This document shows, in pieces, positions 43,236 to 51,199 of a stretch of 64,000 bases of DNA. The stretch is taken from positions 1,736,001 through 1,800,000 of the forward strand of contig OY723276.1 of NCBI GenBank assembly GCA_963210315.1, read 5' to 3'. The notes under the pieces are model-generated. The model ran no database searches. It was not told where the DNA came from and saw nothing but the letters and a program-made list of their open reading frames with translations. Position numbers and translations under genes: made by a program. This DNA is from Rhynchopus euleeides (Eukaryota; Euglenozoa; Diplonemea; Diplonemida; Diplonemidae). Positions within the stretch are counted from its first letter, which is position 1. Each line of letters begins with the position of its first letter.

Positions 43236-44672
43236 GGGGACCCTTTTCGATTTTTTTCCGGATGGGTCCATTTTGCACATTTGAGCGCCGGGCTGTTCTC
43301 GGAGGCGGAGCAGCACGGGGCGTGCGATGGGTGCTCCAGGCTGGCTTGCCCCGACTGCGTACTGGTGGAGGGCGAGCCGATGTGTGTCTGCGCCCCGCCC
43401 CAGGGCGTGGAGGCCCCATTTTCTACGCCCCCTCAGCCGGAGCGGCACGACACCCCCCCGCCGGTCTCGGCCAGCACGCGGCTGACGAAGGCGTTGTTGG
43501 GGGGCGGTGCCCCACGAGGGACAGCAGGACTGGCGCGGCTGCAGGCGTCGCTTGGGATGCGGGAGCTGCCGGGTTTCTCCTACACCGTCGGGGACTGTTT
43601 CTACGATGCAGTAGCTCGGGTGGTGGGTGGTGCGGCAGCAGCGCTTCGCCAACTCGCCGTCCAGAGTGTGGGCCAGGACCCGGGCCTACGCGAGCGCGCA
43701 GAGCCGGACTATGCCACCTGGGCGGCAGCCATGTCAGTGATGTCGAGTGCGAACAGTGACACGTGGGCGGACTCCGTGGCAGTACATGGGCTCGCCCTGG
43801 GGATGCGCAGGGCCATCGTGGTGCTGTCGGAGCATGCGCCGCCTACAGTGCACCGCCCTCGGACCAAACCTTTCGCAGGGGTGATTGGCGTGAGACACTG
43901 CGGCGGTCACTACAGCCCCCTGGACGTCCCCCAGCCGCTGGCGGAGGCCGTCATGGCCCTCGCCCCATCATCTATACTGGAGTCGGCGGCTTGCCCGGGG
44001 GCCGAGCAGGGCCTCCCCATGTGCAAGGAGCAGCCCCAGGAGTCGCAACGACGGGTGTACTGCGGGAGGTGTGACGAGTGGGTGGATCTGTCTGTGGAGC
44101 ACTGGCGGTGCTACGGGTGTGACTGCCGTGCCTGCGCCGGATGCGTCGTGGCAGGTGAGACATGCGCCGCAACTCCGGGCCCAAGTGGCGAGCGAGCAGG
44201 ACAACCGCCGGACCCGGGTGGTCCCCCCCGACGAGGTGAGGCGCCCCCGCCCACGCATGCTGCGGCACCGGCCCCCGGCTGCTCCGGCCCGACCGCCACC
44301 GAGGACGGCTCTCACTCCGCGAAAGCCCCAGCCTCTTCGGTGTCGTCGAAGTCGAAGCGGAAGAGGGAGGACGGCGCCTCGCCGCAGCGTGGGGAGGACC
44401 CGGGAGCTGCAGAGGGTGAGCTCTCCACGGTAGCGGCCTGGGAGAGGCGTTTTTGCCCGGAGCTCCATCGCCCCGTGACGGAGCAGGTGGCGGCCCTCAA
44501 GGCCCTCCAGCAGTGGTGGAAGGAGCTGCGTGCCGCCTCGCGAGGGGATCGGGTGGATAGAGCTGAGTCGAAGGCGTATAACGCCCTGTGCAGCCGCTTG
44601 CGAGCGCGGGGCAAACGCCCGGCGGGCGGACCCGGCGGGGGGTCCCAGGGGAGCGACGCGTCTGCGCGGTAG
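43236..44672 (+). CDS. OTU-type cysteine protease with zinc-finger modules, 5'-truncated
   Basis: The frame is open from 43236 (in-frame TAG at 43233) to 44672, but there is no ATG before the first domain; 43281 is TTG. From that codon, an N-terminal Cys cluster (CDGC...CPDC...C) resembles the second half of a fuller cluster further on (CGRC...CYGC...CAGC...C, about codons 260-295), so the first copy looks cut. Between them is an OTU fold: GD105-C106-FYDAV catalytic loop, an LGMRRAIVVLSE strand, and GGH210YSPLD supplying the catalytic His. OTU proteases remove ubiquitin or similar modifiers and are also found in some transposon-encoded proteins. The C-terminus is basic with a KSKRKRE nuclear-localisation-like stretch and a helical tail. 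Its 5' edge coincides with a truncated copy of the module's TTTGCACATTTGAG tag. Confidence 0.7.
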   Translation, partial: GDPFRFFSGWVHFAHLSAGLFSEAEQHGACDGCSRLACPDCVLVEGEPMCVCAPPQGVEAPFSTPPQPERHDTPPPVSASTRLTKALLGGGAPRGTAGLARLQASLGMRELPGFSYTVGDCFYDAVARVVGGAAAALRQLAVQSVGQDPGLRERAEPDYATWAAAMSVMSSANSDTWADSVAVHGLALGMRRAIVVLSEHAPPTVHRPRTKPFAGVIGVRHCGGHYSPLDVPQPLAEAVMALAPSSILESAACPGAEQGLPMCKEQPQESQRRVYCGRCDEWVDLSVEHWRCYGCDCRACAGCVVAGETCAATPGPSGERAGQPPDPGGPPRRGEAPPPTHAAAPAPGCSGPTATEDGSHSAKAPASSVSSKSKRKREDGASPQRGEDPGAAEGELSTVAAWERRFCPELHRPVTEQVAALKALQQWWKELRAASRGDRVDRAESKAYNALCSRLRARGKRPAGGPGGGSQGSDASAR

Positions 44673-46685
44673 TGGGTCGGTGGCCGAGGCCCGTGCACTC
44701 CCCCCCCCCCGATTTCTCTTCCTGGCCCCCCCCGCGAACCTGGGAGGCAACTCCGGGGTCTGCGGTAGGTGCCGGCTCTCTTCCCCCTCCCTCCTCCCTT
44801 TCTCTTCTAGTCTCCTCCCCCCCCCCCCCAGACCTCTTTGCCCCACCCCCAGGGCTGCCCCCTGTGAATGCTAGAACCTAGCCCAGCCCTCTTCTACGCC
44901 GCGGCCTCACTGACCACAGCAGCTCAACCCCGGTCACGCGGCTTGTTTGCCATAGAGCATTGTTGTTCGTGTTGTGCATGTCACTGTGCTAAGAGCCCGA
45001 AGGAGCAAAAGTAGAACCTGCTGCGCTAGCCCCACCAAGCAGCCTCAGTACGATAGGACGCGCGCAGGCACCGGGCCCCCAAAAAAAACATTTGAGCCCA
45101 TTTTCGAAGGAATTTTTGGTTTTTGAGCCTGTTTTGAGGCCTAAAACGCATTAAAACGGCCCGCGAATTTGGCCTGTTCGGCCTTGGTGAAAATTCGCCT
45201 CAAAAATAGAGCAAAAAAAATACGGCCTCAAAGTCTGGTCCTTGTGATCTGGAACCTTCCATTTTCGAAGGAAGTCGTAGAAACCCCGAGATCTTTGATC
45301 CTGATCACACAGACGGTCCCAAAAATGAAGCACATCATGTTTGGGTCATTTCGTGGATTACAGACGGTACAGACGTGTGTCAAAATTGACGGTATCCAGT
45401 ATGTCAAGAGAATGCATCAAAAGAGCAATGACGACACGGCCATTGCTCAGAACCATAGCTGATTGTCCAGCTATTTTAAACTCCCCCCGACCCTGCCCGG
45501 CCCCCCTGACCCTGCCCTGTTCAAGCTCGTGCCCCCACCCATCGCATTGCTCCCTTGTTGCCTTGCTTTGCGCTGCTTTTCTTTTTCAGAATTTTCAGAT
45601 TTTTAAAGTTCAAGACGGAGTGCTTTTTTGCCGAAAGTTTAGGTGACCCGATGATGAGGATGCAGCACCCCGAGGGTCTTACCTACCGGGCGGTTGGGGG
45701 GCGGTGGGGCAGGGCAACTTTGGGTGCAGATTTACGTACACAAAGCGGCGTGAGACTGTGCATGTCAGCGGCCTTGCGTGGTGGCCCCCCTAGGTGACTA
45801 TGTTCGGATGTCTGGGAATGGAATGAAAACCCCCATATGGCTGCCTGCGCCCTTGTGGAATTAGAGGTGGTCGGGAATCGGTCGGAAACCAGTACTCCTG
45901 CTGGCGCTCGTCGTGTGTGTGGAGCATCTGTCGACGCCCGGCAACTCAGCCATCTTGCCCCCGCGCAAGCTCTGCCTGGCCGTGGAAGAGGATGACACAC
46001 GGTCTGAATCTGGACTCTCTCTCGTGGTGGCACCGAATAACTGTGACTCTAGGTGACTCCACATAAACATACTCCCACTGGTCTGTGGCAAAGGGAGAAT
46101 GACTATATGCCTTGAGAGAGAGACCTCCGGCCTGAAAGGACAAGCATGAAAAGCCGGAATAGATCAGATAGAGTACAGACTCAGGTGCACGAACCGATCC
46201 TTCGGCAGCTACCTGCTTGGTTTGCTGGTGTATGGTTGAGCGCTGCTTGTGTACGTAAATTTTGCTTATATGAACACTCCGCCTTCACCAAAGGTGAAGA
46301 ACTTCCCAAGACAAGCGGTGTTGCACCCCCGTGGTGTCGCGCCCCTTTGGACATCGACCCCAGCGGTAACCCGCAGGTTGTTGTTTCTTCAAAGAAACAC
46401 GTCGATTCTGTCCCCCACAGCAGGGGTTTCCCTGCTGACCCATGGATGTTTTCTCATTCTTATTATAACAGTTGATACAATACACTAGCTCGGCAAATGC
46501 CTGGAGCCCCACCGGGAAGGTGTGTCGACATATAGCTCGGCACACGCCTGAAGCGCCACCGTGACGAATGTTCGTCTCTGCTGAATCACTCCTACGCAGG
46601 GGGGGCTTCCGGTTCCTGTCCATGCAGAGGTTCTCAAGGCAGATAATGCCGAGACTTGCGGTGCGCTCTCGTTTGTTGATCCAGA
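44673..46685. other. Spacer inside the 6.7-kb element, no gene recognised
   Basis: C-rich runs to 44870. Near 45085 AAAACATTTGAGCCCA repeats the tag seen in module copy 1. From 45090 to 45460 the sequence is AT-richer with G/C-poor frames. 45480-46680 is non-repetitive. Frames of 60-157 codons occur on both strands, but none shows a domain or a splice context. Confidence 0.4.
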
Positions 46686-46689
46686 GACG

Positions 46690-46911
46690 AAAAATGTGGA
46701 ACGGCATGCTGCCCGTTTCTTCATTTTTCACCTTGCGGTGCAAGGGGGCCTCCCTCACGAGGGAAAAATGTAGAACGGCATGCTGCCCGTTTCTTCATTT
46801 TTCACCTTGCGTTGCAAGGGGGTCGCCCTCACGAGGGAAAAATGTGGAACGGCATGCTGCCCGTTCACTCATTTTTGCCTTGGGAGACACCCATTTGCCA
46901 AGGCGTTCCGC
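46690..46911. repeat. 74-bp tandem repeat, three units
   Basis: Units start at 46690, 46764 and 46838 with AAAAATGTGGAACGGCATGC, followed by TGCCCGTTTCTTCATTTTTC. Each contains two small hairpins, CTTGCG-TGCAAG and CCCTC-ACGAGGG. The third unit is diverged and fades out near 46910. Confidence 0.85.
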
Positions 46912-46964
46912 AAGGGAAACGCTCCACTTCGGCATGCAAGTAAAATGGCCAGTATATACTGGAC

Positions 46965-47175
46965 ATGCCGTCACTATAATAGTGACTATCATAGTGGACC
47001 TGCGTGTATGCGACACTATAATAGTGGACATGTTCAGTATTTTCTGGACATGCCACTAAAATAGTGACTATAATAGTGACATGCGTGTATGCGGTCACTA
47101 TAATAGTGGACATGTTCAGTAAATACTGACATGTTGGCCGCACATCCACTATAATACTGGACATGTTGAGTGCAT
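46965..47175. repeat. ACTATWATAGT field, second block
   Basis: The same 11-mer family as at 42965, here more degenerate (CAGTATTTTCTGGACATG, CTAAAATAGTGACTATAATA) with the links GACATGT and GCGTGTATGCG. Confidence 0.8.
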
Positions 47176-47310
47176 GTCAGTAAAATAGTCGCAATGCCGG
47201 CCATATAGTGGACCAAAAACGCAGTTTACTGGACACTTAGTGACATGTCCTGGGCGTTTACTCGACATGTAGTGGCATCCCATGTTCGAATAGAAGTATG
47301 TGTTCACTAT

Positions 47311-47419
47311 GGGGGCCCTCGCTACGAGTCACTGTGAGTCACGAGTCGTCAGTTGTCAGCCAAACATGGCTGACTTCTCACTTTTTCTCACTCAGTCACA
47401 CTTGGTAGCGAGGGCCCCC
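47311..47419. mobile_element. MITE with GGGGGCCCTCGCTAC ends, copy 3 (related)
   Basis: It begins GGGGGCCCTCGCTACGAGT and ends with GGTAGCGAGGGCCCCC, with TAT directly outside both ends as a possible 3-bp target duplication. The end pattern G5-(T/C)-C-(T/C)-TCGCT is shared with the elements at 9353 and 33467. The core is different and contains the direct repeats GAGTCAC and CACGAGTCGTCAGTTGTCAG. It sits within the ACTATWATAGT field, so it inserted later. Confidence 0.7.
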
Positions 47420-47439
47420 TATATACTGAGCACTTACTG

Positions 47440-47685
47440 ACCATATAGTCGACATGGCGACTATAATAGTGACTATAATAGTCGCATGCCACTAGACTTG
47501 TCACTATTATAGTTGTAAAAATAGTCGGCGACTATTATAGTGACTATAATAGTGGACAAGTCCACTATTATAGTCACTATAATAGTCGCACGTCACTATA
47601 ATAGTGACTATTATAGTGGACATGCGACTATTATAGTGACTATAATAGTGACAAGTCCACTATAATAGTGACTATTATACATAGT
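47440..47685. repeat. ACTATWATAGT field, third block
   Basis: About a dozen head-to-head 11-mer pairs with links GGACAAGTCC, CGCACGTC and GGACATGCG, ending at TATACATAGTGTCATAACGG. Confidence 0.9.
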
Positions 47686-47689
47686 GTCA

Positions 47690-49360
47690 TAACGGCCGTC
47701 ATGGAGGGAGTGGATTTTCTGAGAATTCACTACCCCAGTTCCCGCTACCGAAATATAAAAACGGCCGTTTTCATGTTTTGTTGGCGAAAAAACGGCCGTT
47801 TTTTTCCCCATCCTATTTTCCTTTGGAGATTCGCCTCCTGCTTACCGTACCGAGCTGAGGAAACACACTTGACAACTCCCTGTTGCCTGCACATGACATT
47901 GGGCACTGCGATTCTCTGTCGACTGTACAAAGAAAAATGGCTTCCGCCCTGCCTGTCGCTCGACAAGCAGCAGACACCCGAGAGCAGAGAGGAGTGTAGC
48001 AGCCCGGTTCGCCCCCGGGTTGTCCCAGAAATCCAGCACACCCTCGGAACGTGGTGGCCTAGTCGTAGATCACCCAGGCCCTGCTCGTGACCTCCCCGAA
48101 ACAGAGGGGAGGTGGCACCGGAGTTCTGACACCCCTACGACTCATGCAGCCGTACGTGCTCGGGCACAGACGGCGGACCGCAAACCAGAAGGACTTCCCT
48201 GATTCCGTGCCGTCCCACCTTCTGCGCATGCGGTCGCCAGCCCAGGCCAGCTCCCCTGCCAGGGGCACTGGGGGGTCGTACTTCCCCACCTCAGACACTT
48301 TCTCGATGACATTCACAATGTCGGTGTGCACTGCGTCGACAGGGGCACGCCGTTGGCGCACCCAGCTGCGCATCGCAGTACTTCTGGAGCAGCGATGCGA
48401 GGGGTGCCGTCAGGCGGACGGCGGCCTGCAGGTGGGACTCGAGCCCAGCGATTTCGTGGGCATCTCTGCCAACCGCAGAAGCGACGCACACGTAGCAGGG
48501 CCGCTGTCCTGCAGCGGGCCCGGAAGATTGTATAAATGCCCGGGGACGTGGTGCAAGGTGCAGATCCACTCAAGCGGTGCAGGTAGTGTGTGTCGGAGAG
48601 AAGCGGGATCGCACGGCCGGTGGTGCCGTCTTGCTCGCCTGCTTCTCCCTCTCAGCTGCGTCAGAGATGTGGCACAGCACATCCTTCAGCGCCAGTGCGG
48701 TCGTGAACCCATCCAGCTGGTGCTGCATATTGCCCGGGATGATCGCCCGTGCCTTCGGGAATAAATCAGCGAAGGCGGTGTCCTTCTCATCCGGGGTGCT
48801 GTCGCCGATATCAAGGGAAAGCTCTGTCGGAAGAGCCCTGATGCCAGTGAGCGACACCTGCCCACCTCTGCCTGCACGGTCATCCACGACACACGTGCCT
48901 AGATTGGCCGCAACCATGTTCAGCCCCTCCTCGGGACACACTTCTTGACAGCATCATGCACCATGCCAGCCGGTGATCCGGTGAACAACGCACCCCGGGC
49001 GATCCGAAGTTGCAAGCCTGCCACTGAGGGTATCGCACTCCGACAGCGCCAGCTGTTTCCCTGGCTCTGCACTTTCAACGCTGCGTTCTTCTTCTTCTTG
49101 ATATGGCGCGGTCCGTCAAAGTGGTCCACGAAGTCTGAACTCTTCGCATCATACTTGAAGGCGCGCTCACAATGCTTGCTGCAGGGTATCCCTTGTAGTG
49201 GGGAGGCACTCCTGGTGGTGGGATCTCGCCTGCTGACCCACGCCCCATACAAAATTCCCAGGTAAAAAAAACGGCTGTTTTTTAAAATGCTGAAAATCAG
49301 CGGCCGTTTTTGCAAGTCCACAAAATACAAGGGATTTTTTAAAACGGCCGCTATGCAACC
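47690..49360. mobile_element. Nested segment with AACGGCCG-rich ends
   Basis: The left side (47690-47810) has the AACGGCCGT palindrome core three times. The right side (49268-49352) has related AACGG(C/T)(C/T)G words three times. The outermost words are similar in inverted orientation: TGTCATAACGGCCGT on the left, and the reverse complement of ACGGCCGCTATGCAAC on the right. The segment encloses the minus-strand zinc-finger pseudogene and could be a separate 1.7-kb transposon inserted among the ACTATWATAGT fields. Confidence 0.45.
48087..49330 (-). pseudogene. BED-like zinc-finger protein relic, probably transposon-derived
   Basis: Read right to left, coding-like segments fall in different frames. 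49240-48940 contains CSKHCERAFKY...FVDHFDGPRHIKKKK, a C-x3-C...H-x6-H arrangement like the BED or C2H2 fingers of hAT-type transposases. 48935-48570 continues (CPEEGLNMVAANLGTCVVDD). About 48500-48300 contains GLESHLQAAVRLTAPLASLLQ, and 48370-48100 contains VDAVHTDIVNVIEKVSEVGKYD and FWFAVRRLCPSTYGCMS. At least two frame changes (near 48940 and near 48350) and one unclear junction break the gene. No catalytic residues can be assigned. Its flanks of short palindromes support a transposon origin, which remains inference. Confidence 0.5.
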
Positions 49361-49495
49361 ATGATTATAGTGACATGGCGACTATTATAGTCACTATTAT
49401 AGTGGACCTGCCACTATTATAGTCACTATAATAGTCGCAGGTCCACTATTATAGTGACTATTATAGTCGCCATGTCACTATATATAGTACTATTT
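49360..49495. repeat. ACTATWATAGT field, right block
   Basis: Head-to-head 11-mer pairs (ACTATTATAGTCACTATTAT, ACTATTATAGTGACTATTAT) linked by GGACCTGCC, CGCAGGTCC and CGCCATGTC, running into TATATAGTACTATT at the right inverted end of the 6.7-kb element. Confidence 0.9.
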
Positions 49496-49514
49496 TTTTC
49501 ATGATCCCACCGTG

Positions 49515-50560
49515 TTTGCAAACGGGGGGGGGGGGGAGGTGTTGTACTGAGGGATTTTCGCTCAGAAATGCTGAAGAATGAGCCGCCTCACAATATTGGT
49601 GACCCTCCACCATCTTCCCAGCACAACTGGAGAGCCACCCACTCTGCTGCAGTTTGCCGAAGCTAGTACCTGGCGCAATAACCCAGCGCGTTCACTCCAT
49701 CGACCTGTACAAGAAGCAGCCCAGCCAGTGGCACAAGCCCAGGCCGAAGGGGGATGACGTTCTCTCGGGGTACCCGAGGGAACAGAGAGGTAACAGAGCG
49801 GGATATCCGTGGGATGTCCCTCGCTGTTACTCTCGTGTCTTCTGCAGGGTTCCACCTTGGTGTAGGATATCCAACGCGAGAAGCAACATCCCGTGGAGGT
49901 TATCCCATAGGATATCCTACCCAAGTTCTGGGAATCGAACCACCACCTACGGTTTTCACGCCCGAATACGCAGGCTCCATGACAGCACATGGCGGACAGC
50001 CCAGAATCGAGCGCGGTGGCTCCAGCACATCTCCCGACGGCGTTCCCCCGAGGGGAGCCTCGCCCGGGTGTACTTTGCACAGAGGAGGGGCGACCCGTCT
50101 GGGATGTCGACTGCCGCAGTCACGGTGTCGACGACACGCAGCACCTGAGCGGGTTTTGAACCCGGGACCGTCAATTATCAGGCAGGACGTCAGGCCTTGG
50201 GGGGGGCGCCGACCCGGGCATGCCTGAGGACTTCCCGACAATACCGTTGAGCGGAATTTGGGGCGGGAAGCTGAGACGGGCAAATCTTGCGCTTCTGCTG
50301 AGCCCTATTTCTGGCCCACTTCTTGTACCCGTGCCTGCTGTACCAGGTGCCTGTTCCAGTCATCTGCCTCCCATCAGAGGACGCATCTGAGAGACTCTCG
50401 TCTTTCGTCCCTGTGCCACATGCTCACAGGTGAGCACCACACCCAATATCAAGAAGACGATCAATCATGGAGGCATGGAGAAGGCGCATGACACAGTGAG
50501 CTGGACGCCAACAATAGTCACACTGTTCACAGCACAGCCACAGGGACAAGGTGCCAAGGG
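49515..50560. other. Non-repetitive spacer, no recognised gene
   Basis: A G run at 49525. On the minus strand near 49940 the word GGTTCGATTCC matches a Pol III B-box, and near 50155 a second T-arm-like word occurs, but no flanking arms allow a tRNA fold. GGATATCC-type palindromes cluster at 49800-49920. Frames on both strands are short and without domains. Confidence 0.4.
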
Positions 50561-50564
50561 GCCA

Positions 50565-51180
50565 ATTTTTTCGCGCGAAGCGCTTTTTTACCCCCTTTTT
50601 TTCGCGCGAAATGCGTTTTTTTTCCGCGCGAAATCCTTTTTTTTTTCGCGCGAAGCGCCTCTTTTTTCGCGCGAAATGCGCTTTTTTTTTCGCGCGAACC
50701 CCATTTTTTTTTACGCGCTCGCGCAGGGGTCCGGGGGGTTCGCGCGTAGCCAAAAATCTTCGCGCGAAGGGAAACTATGTTTTTCGAAAATTCTGACCGA
50801 AAATGGGCACCTAAGGGGGGTGTCGACTTTTCCCGGTATTTCCCGGCTTTTCCCGGAAATTCCCGGTTCCCTGGTTTTTTTCCCTTGGCGAAAATCCGTG
50901 AAAAAATCCCCTCCGGAGGCCGGAAAAACCGGGAATCCAAAACCGGGAATGAAACTGCATCGACACCCCAGATTCCCGGTTTTTCCCGGTTTTCCCGGTT
51001 CCCGGTTTTTCGGGCCTGTGTTGTGGTAAGGCCGGGGTTTGTAGGGGGAGATGCTCGCATTTTTTTTTCGGGGCCAAAATGGGTAGTTTTTGGACATCAG
51101 AGGGCACTGCGACCACGCACAGGCCTCGGAAACGCGATTCTCGGGCCTCAAATGAGAGACAGGTCCACACGAAAAAACGA
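50565..51180 (+). repeat. Palindrome-hairpin module, copy 3
   Basis: Seven or so TTCGCGCGAA or near-identical palindromes (50565-50770), then GGGGGGTGTCGA, a run of TTTCCCGG microrepeats, a core with CCCTCCGGAGGCCGG, complementary CCGGGAA microrepeats, TCGACACCCC, more TTCCCGG, then GAGATGCTCGCATTTTTTTTT, GGGTAGTTTTTGGACATC, CACTGCGACCACGCACAGG and CTCAAATGAGAG. Element by element this parallels copy 1 at 38445, but the arm microrepeat is TTTCCCGG rather than TTTTCCG, changed in both arms together. The 31-bp satellite starts 20 bp further on. Confidence 0.75.
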
Positions 51181-51199
51181 ATAGTGATGAACCCACAGA

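Larger units (their letters stand above)
42781..49514. mobile_element. 6.7-kb candidate element with CACGGTGGGATC inverted ends
   Basis: The left end reads CACGGTGGGATCA, an A run, then TAGTACTAT. The right end is the inverted equivalent: ATAGTACTATTTTTTTCATG then ATCCCACCGTG. About 30 bp match. Subterminal regions on both sides carry the same ACTATWATAGT fields (42965-43225 and 49360-49495), a typical arrangement for transposase-binding arrays. The interior includes the OTU gene, a 74-bp repeat, a MITE and a zinc-finger pseudogene. I cannot find a target duplication or an intact transposase of its own. Confidence 0.55.

Noticed and set aside
43236-43281. TTG or GTG as bona fide start codons for the OTU and transposase genes
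   Set aside because: Non-ATG starts are rare in eukaryotic nuclear genes. Truncation or an upstream exon explains the open frame better.
44990-45080. Large-subunit rRNA sarcin-ricin-like word (CTCAGTACGATAGGA)
   Set aside because: Only about 14 bases with one mismatch in the critical GAGA loop. The neighbouring sequence does not match rRNA, so chance is more likely.
49925-50175. tRNA genes or tRNA-derived SINE on the minus strand
   Set aside because: A B-box word (GGTTCGATTCC) and a T-arm-like hairpin are present, but no acceptor, D or anticodon arms can be drawn around either, and no A-box is placed correctly.
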